Shown here: piece by piece, positions 35,787 through 45,819 of the stretch
How the letters are laid out: each line of letters opens with the position of its first letter
How positions within the stretch are numbered: the first letter of the stretch is position 1
NCBI RefSeq assembly: GCF_002863305.2
Contig: NZ_CP136962.1
Location: forward strand, 1,984,001 to 2,048,000
Length of the DNA: 64,000 nt
Direction: 5' to 3'
DNA from: Neisseria perflava
GTDB lineage: Bacteria > Pseudomonadota > Gammaproteobacteria > Burkholderiales > Neisseriaceae
Notes under the pieces: model-generated
The model's input: the letters and a program-made list of their open reading frames with translations, nothing else
Told to the model about the DNA's origin: nothing
Databases searched by the model: none
Program-made: the position numbers and the translations under genes

Positions 35787-37136
35787 TTATCGGCGTTTGG
35801 CAACTTTTTTGTTTGGCGCGGTGGCAGGTTTTTGCGGCTCGATGATGACGGTACTCATGCGATCGTCGGTCAACATCCGGGCGGCAGCCTGTACTTCTTG
35901 TGCGCTGACTGCCTGTAAGCGGCGGTGGATTTCTTGTTCGTCGGTATATTGGAAACCGCGCGCTTCGAGGCGGCCCATCATGGAGGCTTGGGAAGACATG
36001 GAGTCTTTGGCGTAGATTTCGCTGACCGCTGCCTGGGTTTTGACGCGCTGCAATTCTTCTTCGGAAACGCCGTGGTCGGCAATGTCTTTGATTTCTTGGC
36101 GCAGCTGGGCAATCAAAGTATCGGTTTTCACGCCTTCGGCAGGCATGGCCATGACGCTGAACAGCGGCATTTCACGGCTGATGATGTCGTAATGCGTTCC
36201 TGCGTTCAATGCGGTTTGCTTGCCGCGCACGAGGTTTTTATCAAAACGGCTGGACGCGTTGCCTGCCAAAATATCGGAGAGGATGTCGAGGGCGAAAGGC
36301 ATCGTGTCATCGAGTTTTTGGAGTTTCGGCACACGGAAGTTGATGGCAATCAGCGGCTGGTGTGTAACCGGAGAAGTGGCTTTGACCGTAACAGGCTTGC
36401 GCAAATAGGGTTCGGTATGGAGTTTGTTGCGCGGCGGCTGGGCTTTGGCCGGAATATCGCCAAAGAGTTTGGCGGCCGTCTGAAGCGTTTGTTTGGCATC
36501 GACATCGCCGACAATGACCAATACGGCATTGTTGGGCGCGTAATATTGTTTGTACCACGCGCGCAAGTCGTCGGCTTTTAGGGTGTGCAAATCTTTCATG
36601 TAGCCGATGACGGAGGCGCGCATGGACGGTTGGGTAAAAGCGGCAAGATAGGCTTGTTCCCACATTTTGCCGTCGGCCGAGTCTTCCGTGCGCTGGCGGC
36701 GTTCTTCACGGATGACGTTCATCTCGTTGAGGAATTCTTTGTCGCTGAAGTTGAGGTTGTGCATTCGGTCTGCCTCGAGCTTCAGGATCTCGGGCAGGTT
36801 GGCGGCGGCAACGTTTTCATAATAGACCGTTTCATTTCGGTTGGTATAGGCATTGTTTTGTCCGCCCAGCTCGGACACGCGGCGGTTGAATTCGCCGGAG
36901 GGGACGTCTTTCGTGCCTTTAAACATCATGTGTTCCAAAGCGTGGCTCAGGCCGCTTTTGCCCGGTTTCTCATCCACGCTGCCGATTTTGTACCAAATCT
37001 GCGAAACGGCCACAGGTGCGCGATGGTCTTCTTTGACGATGATTTTCAGACCGTTGGGCAGGGTTTCAGAAAGCGTCTGCGCCCATGAGGCGGCAGGCAG
37101 CGCGAAGGCAAGCATTAAAGCAATTCGGCGTAACAT
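35787..37136 (-). CDS. M16-family zinc metallopeptidase, catalytic subunit
   Basis: A 449-residue exported protein with a signal peptide ending at ASWAQ. The zinc site is HALEHMMFKGT (HxxEH, about residues 66-70), and the downstream Glu is expected in the NAYTNRNETVYYE region. The end is basic (KKVAKRR). Bacterial relatives (YmxG/PqqL-type) degrade small peptides in the periplasm. It pairs with the gene at 34430. Confidence 0.9.
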   Translation of the reverse strand: MLRRIALMLAFALPAASWAQTLSETLPNGLKIIVKEDHRAPVAVSQIWYKIGSVDEKPGKSGLSHALEHMMFKGTKDVPSGEFNRRVSELGGQNNAYTNRNETVYYENVAAANLPEILKLEADRMHNLNFSDKEFLNEMNVIREERRQRTEDSADGKMWEQAYLAAFTQPSMRASVIGYMKDLHTLKADDLRAWYKQYYAPNNAVLVIVGDVDAKQTLQTAAKLFGDIPAKAQPPRNKLHTEPYLRKPVTVKATSPVTHQPLIAINFRVPKLQKLDDTMPFALDILSDILAGNASSRFDKNLVRGKQTALNAGTHYDIISREMPLFSVMAMPAEGVKTDTLIAQLRQEIKDIADHGVSEEELQRVKTQAAVSEIYAKDSMSSQASMMGRLEARGFQYTDEQEIHRRLQAVSAQEVQAAARMLTDDRMSTVIIEPQKPATAPNKKVAKRR

Positions 37137-37329
37137 GGTTCAATCCGTAAAATGAAAATCAATCGCCAAAGTATAGCGGAAAATCTGAAAGATTGGCCGA
37201 ATGTTTCAGACGGCCCGGGCCTTATCTGCTGATTCACATCAAGCGCGGTCGTTGCCAATCTTTACCGTCGCCCCTCATTCGCGGATAATCCCAAACATTC
37301 CCGTTTCCAACCATCACAAAGGAATCATC

Positions 37330-38508
37330 ATGGCATTTTTGAAACTGACCGAACAAAATGTTCAAGGCAAAACCGTTCTGATCCGCGCCGATATGAACGT
37401 ACCGTTCAAAGACGGCAACATCAGCAACGACACCCGTATCCGCGCTTCGCTCGCATCCATCAAATACTGCTTGGACAACGGCGCGTCTGTGATCGTGATG
37501 ACCCACCTCGGCCGTCCGACCGAAGGCGAATTTCATCCTGAAGACGATGTGGCACCTGTTGCCGCGCATTTGGGCAAACTGTTGGGCAAAGACGTGAAAG
37601 TATTGAACGACTGGCGTGAAAACAAACCGACTTTAAACGCCGGTGATGTCGTGATGCTGCAAAACGTGCGCATCAACAAAGGCGAGAAGAAAAACGACTT
37701 GGAGCTGGGCAAAGCCTACGCTTCTTTGTGCGACGTGTTCGTCAACGACGCATTCGGTACCGCCCACCGCGCCCAGGCTTCGACTGAAGCCGTTGCCCAA
37801 GCCGCACCGGTTGCCTGCGCCGGCGTGTTGATGGCGGGCGAACTTGACGCTTTGGGCAAAGCCCTGAAACAACCGGCTCATCCGATGGTTGCCATCGTTG
37901 CCGGCAGCAAAGTGTCTACCAAACTGACCATCCTCGAATCTTTGGCCGACAAAGTCGACCAACTCATCGTCGGCGGCGGCATTGCCAATACCTTCCTGTT
38001 GGCAGAAGGCAAAGCCATCGGCAAATCTTTGGCCGAACATGATTTGGTGGAAGAATCTAAAAAAATCATGGCGAAAATGGCGGCAAAAGGCGGCTCTGTT
38101 CCGCTGCCGACCGATGTGGTTGTCGCTAAAGCCTTTGCCGCTGATGCGGAAGCGGTGGTGAAAGACATTGCCGACGTTGCCGAAGACGACATGATTTTGG
38201 ACATCGGCCCGAAATCCGCTGCTGCTTTGGCCGATTTGCTCAAAGCTGCCGGTACGGTTGTATGGAATGGCCCGGTCGGCGTGTTTGAATTTGACCAATT
38301 TGCCGGCGGTACCAAAGTATTGGCCGAAGCGATTGCCCAAAGCGATGCGTTCTCGATTGCCGGCGGCGGCGACACTTTGGCGGCGATTGCCAAATTCGGC
38401 GTAACCGATCAAATCAGCTACATCTCTACCGGCGGCGGCGCGTTCCTTGAGTTCTTGGAAGGTAAAGAGTTGCCTGCTGTTGCTGCTTTGGAAAAACGCG
38501 GCGCATAA
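37330..38508 (+). CDS. pgk: Phosphoglycerate kinase
   Basis: Pgk transfers phosphate from 1,3-bisphosphoglycerate to ADP in glycolysis. The 392-residue protein, started at [10 protein letters not shown] with AAAGGAATC upstream, has [23 protein letters not shown] and the nucleotide-site [11 protein letters not shown] and GGGDTLAAI motifs. A longer frame to 37201 lacks a good start. The gene is monocistronic. Confidence 0.97.
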   Translation: MAFLKLTEQNVQGKTVLIRADMNVPFKDGNISNDTRIRASLASIKYCLDNGASVIVMTHLGRPTEGEFHPEDDVAPVAAHLGKLLGKDVKVLNDWRENKPTLNAGDVVMLQNVRINKGEKKNDLELGKAYASLCDVFVNDAFGTAHRAQASTEAVAQAAPVACAGVLMAGELDALGKALKQPAHPMVAIVAGSKVSTKLTILESLADKVDQLIVGGGIANTFLLAEGKAIGKSLAEHDLVEESKKIMAKMAAKGGSVPLPTDVVVAKAFAADAEAVVKDIADVAEDDMILDIGPKSAAALADLLKAAGTVVWNGPVGVFEFDQFAGGTKVLAEAIAQSDAFSIAGGGDTLAAIAKFGVTDQISYISTGGGAFLEFLEGKELPAVAALEKRGA

Positions 38509-38537
38509 TCGGTTTTAATATCGATTGTTAAAAATAA

Positions 38538-38576
38538 AGGCCGTCTGAAATCTGGAAATCAGGTTTCAGACGGCCT
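38538..38576 (+). terminator. Inverted DUS pair downstream of pgk
   Basis: Extended arms with a T-run, 30 bases past the pgk stop codon, facing the convergent YccS-like gene. Confidence 0.85.
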
Positions 38577-38675
38577 TTTGTTTTTTGGTTTTTATTTGAG
38601 GAAGTGTTTAGCTGGATTCAACGCCGATGGTTGGCAGACTTGTTGCTAAACAGTCTGGAAAGCGTCCGGCTCTTT

Positions 38676-40811
38676 TCAGACGGCCTCTACGTCGGCCTGT
38701 CGGTGCAATGCCTGATAGCACGGGGTAAGCTGGCGGATGATCAGGTCGAGCTGGTGTTTGAGGATGTGGTCTTGCTGCGCTTGTGTGTTTTGTTCAAGCT
38801 CGGCAAATTCCTGACGGATTTGGGTCATGGCCGTTTCAAAAGCTTCGGGGTCGGTTTGGGGCATTTGGGTCAGCAACTCGGCGATGTGGTGGGTCAGCTT
38901 GGCATAGGGCGCAAAGCCGTCGTTGCCGTCGATTCGGACTTGGTCGCGGTATGCACCGAGCGCGGAAATGTGGCCGGTCAGCGCATAGCTGGTTTTGAGC
39001 AGGGTAAAACTGTCTTGCAGGCGGTCTTGGTATTTTTTCGGGTTGCTGCTCATGTCGGACAGGGTGCTGCTGAGGGCAGCGGTGCTTTCGTGGGCTTGGC
39101 GGCGGGTGAGGCGGTAGTCGAAATCGTCGCGGCTGCCGTTTTGCAGCTGGTCGAGGATGGCGTCGAGATAGCGGCCGTTGGCAGTAATGGTTTGGGCGGC
39201 AGTATGGCTGAGGGTGAGGTAACGCCAATCGGGCCAGAGGTAGGTGGCGGCGGCCCATGCGATAACGGAACCGACGATGGTGTCGATGATGCGGATGGGC
39301 ATGGCGTGGTACACGTCCAAACCGGCAAGCGAGAGGCTGGTCAGGGCTTGGATGGTGATAAAGAAGGTGGAGAAGCTGTATTTGTAGCTCCGGGTCATGA
39401 AGAACAGGGTGGTGCTGGCGATGACAATCCAAAGCTTGGTTTCAACAGACGGGGTGAAGTAGGGAACGAGCGAACCGACAATTACGCCGAGAATCGTACC
39501 GGCGATACGTTGGTACACGCGGCTTTTGGTGGCGGTGTAGTTGGGCTGGCAGACGAAAAGGGCGGTCAGCAGAATCCAGTAGCCGAGATTGAGATGAAGG
39601 ATTTCGACAATGATGCAGGCCGCGGCCACGACGATGGAGAGGCGGGTGGCATGGCGGAAGACGCCGGAGTCGAAATTGAGCTGGCTGAGGACGGTCTCGC
39701 CGATATTGCGGAATTTGGTGTTTTCAAGGGCGGCGATGCGGGTGTCGGTGTTGTCGTTTTCGGCAAGGGACGCATCGTTTTGCAGTTGCCGCAGTTGGTA
39801 ATCGACACTGCTGAGGTTGTCGAGCAGGCGGCGGATATTGTGGAGGTTGGCATTGTCGGCGTGGGTCTCGGCAAAATGGCCGAGGGACTGGCGGCAGCCT
39901 TCCATGGCGCGGCCGAGGCGTTTGCTGTATGCGTAGGGTTTGTTGTTGCGCAGGGTGGCGGCAATGTTGCGGCATGCCTGACCCTGCATTTCGAGCAGGC
40001 GGCGGATGCGGAAGATGAGGTCGGTGTTTTTGAGCTGCTCGGCCATTTCGCTGTAATCGACGTGGGCGGAGCTGATGCGTTCGTGCATGTCTTGCGCGCT
40101 GAGGTAGTAGCGCAGCATTTTGGCGGTACGCGGATGGCGGTGTTGGCCGCGCAATCGGTAGAAAAGTGCGCCGCGGCATTGGTTGAAGGCGGTAATCACG
40201 CCGGTGTTGCTCATGGCCAAGTCGATTTGGCGGTTGCCCAACCATGCGGCTTCGTCGGGGTCGAAAAAGTCGGCTTTGGCATCGAAGTAGTTGCTGAGTG
40301 CGTCGTAGGCGTTGGCAACGGTTTCTTGGACGGGGCGGTGGGGCAGGATGATTTGGAAGATCAGGGTGTTGACGCTGTATAGGACAGTGCCCAACAGAAT
40401 CATGACGGGGTTGGTCAGCCAGTAGGTCTCGGGTGTGTAGGTCAGCGTGGTGTAGGTGGCGACGGCGAGCGCACCGAAAGCGAAGGTGCGGTATTTGAGG
40501 CCGACGGTGCCGAGGATGGTGAAGCCGAAAGTCATCAGGGTCATGGCCAAGATGAAGGGAACGCCTGTGCCGATGGTGCTTTGGGCAAGCAGTGAGGAGA
40601 GGGTGAACAGGGCAACGGTGATGACGATGTTTTTCAGACGGCCTGTGAGGCGGTTGTCCAAGTCGACCAAACCGCCGGCAATAATGCCGAGTACGAAGGG
40701 CATGACGAGCTTAGGCGTGTTGAAGTGCCAAACGAGGGTGGCGGCGATGAACACGCTGGCGAAGACGGGCAGGGAGGCAATGATCAGAGGTTTGAGCGGC
40801 GGAGTGTTCAT
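38676..40811 (-). CDS. YccS/YhfK-family (FUSC) inner-membrane protein
   Basis: A 711-residue protein with two sets of hydrophobic segments (about residues 10-165 and 390-515). Each set is followed by a long soluble helical part, the layout of the YccS/FUSC family related to aromatic-acid efflux proteins such as AaeB. The substrate is unknown. A DUS forms the last codons. A 592-codon open frame on the opposite strand is a compositional shadow and not a gene. Confidence 0.85.
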   Translation of the reverse strand: MNTPPLKPLIIASLPVFASVFIAATLVWHFNTPKLVMPFVLGIIAGGLVDLDNRLTGRLKNIVITVALFTLSSLLAQSTIGTGVPFILAMTLMTFGFTILGTVGLKYRTFAFGALAVATYTTLTYTPETYWLTNPVMILLGTVLYSVNTLIFQIILPHRPVQETVANAYDALSNYFDAKADFFDPDEAAWLGNRQIDLAMSNTGVITAFNQCRGALFYRLRGQHRHPRTAKMLRYYLSAQDMHERISSAHVDYSEMAEQLKNTDLIFRIRRLLEMQGQACRNIAATLRNNKPYAYSKRLGRAMEGCRQSLGHFAETHADNANLHNIRRLLDNLSSVDYQLRQLQNDASLAENDNTDTRIAALENTKFRNIGETVLSQLNFDSGVFRHATRLSIVVAAACIIVEILHLNLGYWILLTALFVCQPNYTATKSRVYQRIAGTILGVIVGSLVPYFTPSVETKLWIVIASTTLFFMTRSYKYSFSTFFITIQALTSLSLAGLDVYHAMPIRIIDTIVGSVIAWAAATYLWPDWRYLTLSHTAAQTITANGRYLDAILDQLQNGSRDDFDYRLTRRQAHESTAALSSTLSDMSSNPKKYQDRLQDSFTLLKTSYALTGHISALGAYRDQVRIDGNDGFAPYAKLTHHIAELLTQMPQTDPEAFETAMTQIRQEFAELEQNTQAQQDHILKHQLDLIIRQLTPCYQALHRQADVEAV

Positions 40812-40898
40812 GATGGTGTTGTTTATTATTCGTTATGAGGTGAATGATTGGATTTTAACAGGATTTTCAGTCGGTTTCAGAATGTTTGAAATAGGATA

Positions 40899-40960
40899 AG
40901 GCCGTCTGAACGGATACGGGGAAATACTTGATTTCGTTTCCACATTTGTTCAGACGGCCT
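40899..40960. terminator. Widely spaced inverted DUS pair downstream of pilU
   Basis: The 38-base loop contains an additional short dyad (GGAAATAC/GTTTCC). T-rich sequence follows at the right. Confidence 0.6.
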
Positions 40961-40976
40961 TTTTTGGCTTGCGCCA

Positions 40977-42206
40977 TCAGGTCATCAGGTTGAGGTCGCT
41001 GATGCGGTCGTAGAGACGCTCGGTATTGTTGCCCTCGTCGTGCATTTGAATGCGCAGGCGCAAATCGTTGGCGGAAACTGCTTGGCGCAGGGCTTCGCTG
41101 AGTTCGATTTGGCCCTGTGCGTAGAGGTTGAAGAGGTTTTGGTCGAACGTCTGCATGCCGTTGCTGCCGGAGCGTGCCATCAGGTCGCGGATTTCCAGCA
41201 ATTCGCCTTTGAAAATCAGGTCCTGCATGGCCGGAGTGTTGAGCAGGAGGTCGGTAACGGCCGTGCGTTGGCGGTTTTTCTTGATGGTGAGGCGTTGGCC
41301 GATGATGCCGACGAGGTTTAACGCCAAATCCATCAAAACTTGTTGGCGGCGGTCTTCCGGATAGAAGTTGATAATGCGCTCGATGGTTTGGGAGGCCGTA
41401 CTGGCATGGATGGTGAAAACGCACAGATGGCCGGTTTGAGCCAGTTGAAGGGCGTATTCCATGCTTTCTTCGCTGCGGACTTCGCCGATACAGACGACGT
41501 CAGGCGCTTGACGCATGGCGCTTTGAACGGCAATTTTCCAGTTGTCGGTATCGATGCCGATTTCGCGCTGGGTGAAGATGCTGCGGCAAGGTTTGTAGAT
41601 AAACTCGATGGGATCTTCGATGGTGACGATATGGCCGGGCAGCTTTTGGTTGCGGTAGTTGAGCATGGAGGCCATGGTGGTGGACTTACCCGAACCGGTC
41701 GGGCCGGCGAGGATCAGCAGGCCGCGCGGCGCGAGTGCAAGCTCTTGGAGTTTTTCGGGCAAACCGAGGGTCTTCATTTCGGGAATGTCTTGGCTGACGC
41801 GGCGCAATACCATGCCGACGCGGCCTTGCTCGTGGTAGGCGTTGACGCGGTAGCGCGTGTTGCTGCGCGATTGGACGGAATAGTTGATTTCCCAGTCGCG
41901 ATTGAAGGCTTCGAGCTGGTCGGGGTTCATGGTGGATTCGGCGATGGCGGCGGTGTCCGCGCCGGTCAGCGCTTTGTGGGGCATGGGCGTGAGGGTGCCG
42001 CCGACTTTGATGGCAGGGGGAAAGCCTGCGCTGATGAAGATGTCGGATGCGTTGCGTTTTTCGGCCTCTTCACACATACGGTCGAGCAGGGGGTGAAGAT
42101 GCGTGCCGATTTCGGCCGGGGTCGGGATGTGCGGTGCTTGGTTTTTTTGTGAGTAGGCTTGCACCATTTCGCTTAACAGGTCGTGCAGAGGGGCGAGGTC
42201 GCTCAT
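40977..42206 (-). CDS. pilU: Type IV pilus retraction ATPase PilU
   Basis: PilU is the accessory retraction motor of type IV pili and acts with PilT at the inner-membrane base. The 409-residue protein has Walker A GPTGSGKST, the Asp box TIEDPIEF, Walker B CIGEVRSEESM and the His box TGHLCVFTIHA. Its N-terminal extension beyond PilT and the divergent end (RISDLNLMT) are typical of PilU. It lies 86 bases downstream of pilT. Confidence 0.95.
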   Translation of the reverse strand: MSDLAPLHDLLSEMVQAYSQKNQAPHIPTPAEIGTHLHPLLDRMCEEAEKRNASDIFISAGFPPAIKVGGTLTPMPHKALTGADTAAIAESTMNPDQLEAFNRDWEINYSVQSRSNTRYRVNAYHEQGRVGMVLRRVSQDIPEMKTLGLPEKLQELALAPRGLLILAGPTGSGKSTTMASMLNYRNQKLPGHIVTIEDPIEFIYKPCRSIFTQREIGIDTDNWKIAVQSAMRQAPDVVCIGEVRSEESMEYALQLAQTGHLCVFTIHASTASQTIERIINFYPEDRRQQVLMDLALNLVGIIGQRLTIKKNRQRTAVTDLLLNTPAMQDLIFKGELLEIRDLMARSGSNGMQTFDQNLFNLYAQGQIELSEALRQAVSANDLRLRIQMHDEGNNTERLYDRISDLNLMT

Positions 42207-42244
42207 GATGATTCTCTTTAAAACGGGTATTCGGTCAGACTGAA

Positions 42245-42283
42245 AGGCCGTCTGAAAACGGGATGATGGGGTTCAGACGGCCT
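42245..42283. terminator. Inverted DUS pair between pilT and pilU
   Basis: A pair close after the pilT stop codon. It may lower pilU transcription relative to pilT. Confidence 0.7.
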
Positions 42284-42292
42284 GGGTATGGT

Positions 42293-43339
42293 TTAGAAAA
42301 CAGAGAGGTTTTCGATGTTTTGCGCCTTGCTGCGTGCCAGCTCGGGGCTGATGGTGCCTTGGCGGACAAGGGTTTGCAGGGCTTGATCGAGGGTTTGCAT
42401 ACCGTGGGCCTGACCGGTTTGGAGGGCGGCGTTGATTTGGGCGATTTTGTTTTCGCGGATGAGGTTGCGCACGGCCGGTGTGGAAATCAGGATTTCGTGT
42501 GCGGCGACGCGGCCGTTGCCGTCGCGGGTTTTCAGCAGGGTTTGGGAAATGATGGCGCGCAAGGATTCGGACAACATGGAGCGCACGATTTCTTTTTCGC
42601 CTGCGGGGAATACGTCGACAATACGGTCAATGGTTTTGGCGGCGCCGGTCGTGTGCAGCGTGCCGAAAACCAAGTGGCCGGTTTCGGCGGCGGTCAGGGC
42701 GAGGGAGATGGTTTCAGGGTCGCGCATCTCACCGATCAAAATCACGTCTGGGTCTTCGCGCAGTGCGGAACGCAGGGCGTTGGTAAAGCTGTGGGTGTGC
42801 TGATGCAGCTCGCGCTGGTTGATGAGCGCCTTTTTGCTTTGGTGGACGAACTCAATCGGGTCTTCGATGGTCAGAATGTGGGCCGGTTGGGTTTCGTTGA
42901 TGTAGTTGACCATCGCCGCCAGCGTGGTGGATTTACCCGAACCGGTCGGGCCGGTTACCAAGACCAAACCGCGCGGATTTTCGGCAATTTTTTGGAAAAT
43001 GCGCGGCGCACGCAATTCTTCCAGCGTCAGAACGGTGCTCGGAATGGTACGGAATACGGCAGCCGGGCCGCGTTCGGTCATAAAGGCGTTGACGCGGAAA
43101 CGGGCAACATTAGGCAGCTCAAATGAGAAATCGACTTCAAAATCCTGTTGATAGAGCTTGCGCTGGTGGTCGTTCATGACCGAGGTAATCATGGTACCGA
43201 CTTCTTCCGAGCTCATCTCGGGCAGGTTGATGCGGCGGATGTCGCCGTGTACGCGTATCATGGGGGAAATGCCAGAACTCAAATGGAGGTCGGAGGCTTT
43301 GTTTTTCACGCCGAACGCGAGTAAGTCGGTAATCTGCAT
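42293..43339 (-). CDS. pilT: Type IV pilus retraction ATPase PilT
   Basis: PilT depolymerises the pilus and drives twitching, DNA uptake and signalling to host cells. The 348-residue protein starts at MQITDLLAFGVKNKASDLHL. It has Walker A GPTGSGKST, the Asp box TIEDPIEF, Walker B LIGEMRDPET, the His box TGHLVFGTLHT, and the PilT-specific AIRNLIRE-like AVRNLIREN needed for retraction. The longer open frame upstream is not used by homologues. It is divergent from yggS-proC-yggT, an arrangement common in proteobacteria. Confidence 0.97.
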   Translation of the reverse strand: MQITDLLAFGVKNKASDLHLSSGISPMIRVHGDIRRINLPEMSSEEVGTMITSVMNDHQRKLYQQDFEVDFSFELPNVARFRVNAFMTERGPAAVFRTIPSTVLTLEELRAPRIFQKIAENPRGLVLVTGPTGSGKSTTLAAMVNYINETQPAHILTIEDPIEFVHQSKKALINQRELHQHTHSFTNALRSALREDPDVILIGEMRDPETISLALTAAETGHLVFGTLHTTGAAKTIDRIVDVFPAGEKEIVRSMLSESLRAIISQTLLKTRDGNGRVAAHEILISTPAVRNLIRENKIAQINAALQTGQAHGMQTLDQALQTLVRQGTISPELARSKAQNIENLSVF

Positions 43340-43456
43340 AATGTGGCCTTGTTTTGGTTTAGAATAATAAAATCGCTTTATTTTAAATAGATAAATCCGT
43401 TCGACCAAGTAAAATTTTCAAAATGCCGAGTGATGAACGGGTTAAAGGAGAAAACC

Positions 43457-44152
43457 ATGTCGGTATTGCAACAAAACTATCAGGACGTATGCCGGGCGGT
43501 TGAACAGGCGGCTAAGGCTGCAGGACGGCCTGCGGATGCGGTGAAGCTGGTAGCGGTCAGCAAGACGTTTCCGGCAGACGATATCCGCGAAGTGTATACG
43601 GCCGGTCAGCGCGATTTTGGCGAGAACTATATTCAGGAATGGTTTGAAAAAACGGAAACGCTGGTCGATTTGCCGGATATTGTTTGGCACGTTATCGGCG
43701 ATGTGCAGTCTAATAAAACCAAATTTGTGGCCGAGCGCGCACATTGGGTGCATACGATAGGCCGTCTGAAAACGGCGCGACGCTTGAGCGAACAAAGGCC
43801 GTCTGAAATGCCGCCGTTGCAGGTGTGTATTGAAGTAAACATTGCCGCGGAAGAGGCAAAACACGGCGTGGCGCCCGATGAAGCGGTCGAGCTGGCCCTT
43901 GAAGTGGCCAAGTTGCCGAATATTAAAGTGCGCGGATTGATGTGTGTGGCCAAGGCCGACAGCAGCGACGATGAGTTACGCGGCCAGTTTCACACCATGC
44001 AACGGCTGTTGGCTGAGCTGAACGCGGCAGGCGTTGAAGTAGATGTTTTGTCTATGGGTATGTCCGGAGATATGCCAATCGCGGTAGAATGCGGCGCAAC
44101 CCATGTCCGCATCGGCAGCGCGATTTTCGGCAAGCGGCATTATCCTCAATAA
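43457..44152 (+). CDS. yggS: PLP homeostasis protein (YggS family)
   Basis: A 231-residue pyridoxal-phosphate protein of the alanine-racemase fold. LVAVSKTFP carries the PLP lysine (about residue 35), and FGENYIQEW and MGMSGDMPIAVECGATHVRIGSAIFG form the phosphate site. The family buffers PLP and affects amino-acid pools without a known reaction. The start at MSVLQQN has AAAGGAG six bases upstream. It is next to proC, as usual. Confidence 0.93.
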   Translation: MSVLQQNYQDVCRAVEQAAKAAGRPADAVKLVAVSKTFPADDIREVYTAGQRDFGENYIQEWFEKTETLVDLPDIVWHVIGDVQSNKTKFVAERAHWVHTIGRLKTARRLSEQRPSEMPPLQVCIEVNIAAEEAKHGVAPDEAVELALEVAKLPNIKVRGLMCVAKADSSDDELRGQFHTMQRLLAELNAAGVEVDVLSMGMSGDMPIAVECGATHVRIGSAIFGKRHYPQ

Positions 44153-44159
44153 AAGTAAT

Positions 44160-44199
44160 AGGCCGTCTGAACAGGGCAGACAGCAGTTTCAGACGGCCT
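44160..44199 (+). terminator. Inverted DUS pair between yggS and proC
   Basis: A pair directly after the yggS stop codon with a 16-base loop. Confidence 0.65.
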
Positions 44200-44228
44200 G
44201 ATCGATATCACAAAGGAGTAACATATAT

Positions 44229-45026
44229 ATGAATATCTATTTTCTTGGCGGCGGCAATATGGCGACTGCCATTGCAGGCGGTTTGGTCAAACAAGACGGC
44301 TATCGTGTCCACATTGTCGAACGCGGCGCCGAAAGACGGGCGCAACTGGTGCAAGAATTGGGCGTAGCCACTTCTGAAAATCTGCCCGAATTGAGTGAGG
44401 ACGACATCCTCATTCTCGCCGTCAAACCGCAAGACATGCAGGCAGCCTGTCAAAACATCCGTTTAAATGGTGCGCTGGTGTTGTCCGTAGCGGCAGGTTT
44501 GTCCATCGATACCCTCAGCCATTATCTGGGTGGCACACGCCGTATCGTACGCATCATGCCCAATACGCCGGCCAAAATCGGTTTGGGCGTATCCGGTATG
44601 TTTGCCGATGCAAGTGTTTCAGAAACCGACCGTGCCGCTGCAGACGGCATCATGCGCTCTGTCGGTACAACCGTTTGGCTGAACGAGGAAGAGCAACTCC
44701 ACAATATTACCGGCATCAGCGGCAGCGGCCCCGCCTATGTTTTCTATCTGTTGGGCGCTCTCCAAAATGCGGCCTTAGCACAAGGTTTCAATGAGCAAGA
44801 CGCACGCGAACTGAGCCTTGCTACATTTAAAGGCGCAGTGGCTTTGGCCGAACAAACCGGCGAAGCATTCGCACAATTACAGCAAAACGTAACTTCCAAA
44901 GGCGGCACGACACACGAAGCCATCGAAACCTTCAAAGTCCGTCACGTTGCCGAAGCCATCGAACAGGGTGTAGAAGCCTGCGTCAAACGTTCGCAAGAAA
45001 TGGCGCAACAATATAAGGCCGTCTGA
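44229..45026 (+). CDS. proC: Pyrroline-5-carboxylate reductase
   Basis: ProC catalyses the last step of proline synthesis with NAD(P)H. The 265-residue protein has the N-terminal dinucleotide motif FLGGGNMATAI, VKPQDM, RIMPNTPAKIGLG and the C-terminal signature ITGISGSGPAYVFYLLGAL to KGAVAL. Two bases separate its stop codon from the yggT start, and the DUS at the end encodes the last residues. Confidence 0.96.
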   Translation: MNIYFLGGGNMATAIAGGLVKQDGYRVHIVERGAERRAQLVQELGVATSENLPELSEDDILILAVKPQDMQAACQNIRLNGALVLSVAAGLSIDTLSHYLGGTRRIVRIMPNTPAKIGLGVSGMFADASVSETDRAAADGIMRSVGTTVWLNEEEQLHNITGISGSGPAYVFYLLGALQNAALAQGFNEQDARELSLATFKGAVALAEQTGEAFAQLQQNVTSKGGTTHEAIETFKVRHVAEAIEQGVEACVKRSQEMAQQYKAV

Positions 45027-45028
45027 AC

Positions 45029-45586
45029 ATGCGCGGCGACTTGCTCCTATTATTGGCAGACGCTATTGCCATCCTGTGTATCACGCGCTTTTTGCTCCGA
45101 TACGCAGGATTGGCAGCAGAACAACCCCTGCTCAAATTCAGCATACAGGCAACAGGCTGGCTGACCAAACCTTGGCAAAAAGCATTTCCATCCGGCGAGA
45201 AAACCGATTGGTACTGCCTGCCTTCAGGTTTTCTGGTGTACTACCTTGCCTGTACCGCCATTATTTTCATCTCGCCGGCGCTGTCCATCAGCAATAAGCT
45301 GATTTTGGCAAACTTCTGGTTTGCCGCGCTCCATATGCTGAAAGCCGCGGCTTATACATTACTTATTGGTCTGATTATTAGAATGGTGTTCAGTATACAG
45401 GGCCGCTATTCGCCGTTGACTTATGCCATCGAACGAATCTTGCAGCCATTGCTCAAACCGTTTTCCTTCTTACGCGTAGGACGATACGATTTTTCAGGCA
45501 GTTTATTGGCACTCTTATTATGGTTGTGGCTGGCCCGATGGTTTCCCCAACTTATCCAGCAAACCAACCTATGGTTGCTTCAATAG
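45029..45586 (+). CDS. yggT: YggT family membrane protein
   Basis: A 185-residue protein with four or five hydrophobic segments arranged as two YggT-type units. Each unit ends in a typical motif (RFLLRYAG..., GRYSPLTYAIERILQPLLKPF). The function is not firmly known, though relatives help membrane-linked processes and osmotic tolerance. It follows proC directly, as in many proteobacteria. Confidence 0.85.
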   Translation: MRGDLLLLLADAIAILCITRFLLRYAGLAAEQPLLKFSIQATGWLTKPWQKAFPSGEKTDWYCLPSGFLVYYLACTAIIFISPALSISNKLILANFWFAALHMLKAAAYTLLIGLIIRMVFSIQGRYSPLTYAIERILQPLLKPFSFLRVGRYDFSGSLLALLLWLWLARWFPQLIQQTNLWLLQ

Positions 45587-45819
45587 GCCGTCTGAAAGCG
45601 CAGCAGGTATTAACGACCAAAAATACAACGTCCTAAAAAGCGCTTTAATACATTTAGGTGTAAGGTAGTGCAAAAAAGTGCAAATCGAAATATAAAGAAC
45701 AAATGAATAGGTAAAACATGATATGATTCGCCCAATTTCCAAAACGGAAATTCAAGAAAACCCAATAAAAGCAAACCCGTAGCATCCAAATCATTAACAA
45801 CAAACCGAAAGCAGACACC

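Noticed and set aside
38604..40382. A 592-codon open frame on the plus strand
   Set aside because: It lies entirely opposite the conserved YccS-like gene, has a low-complexity Gly/Val/Ala/Asp-rich product, and is a composition shadow.
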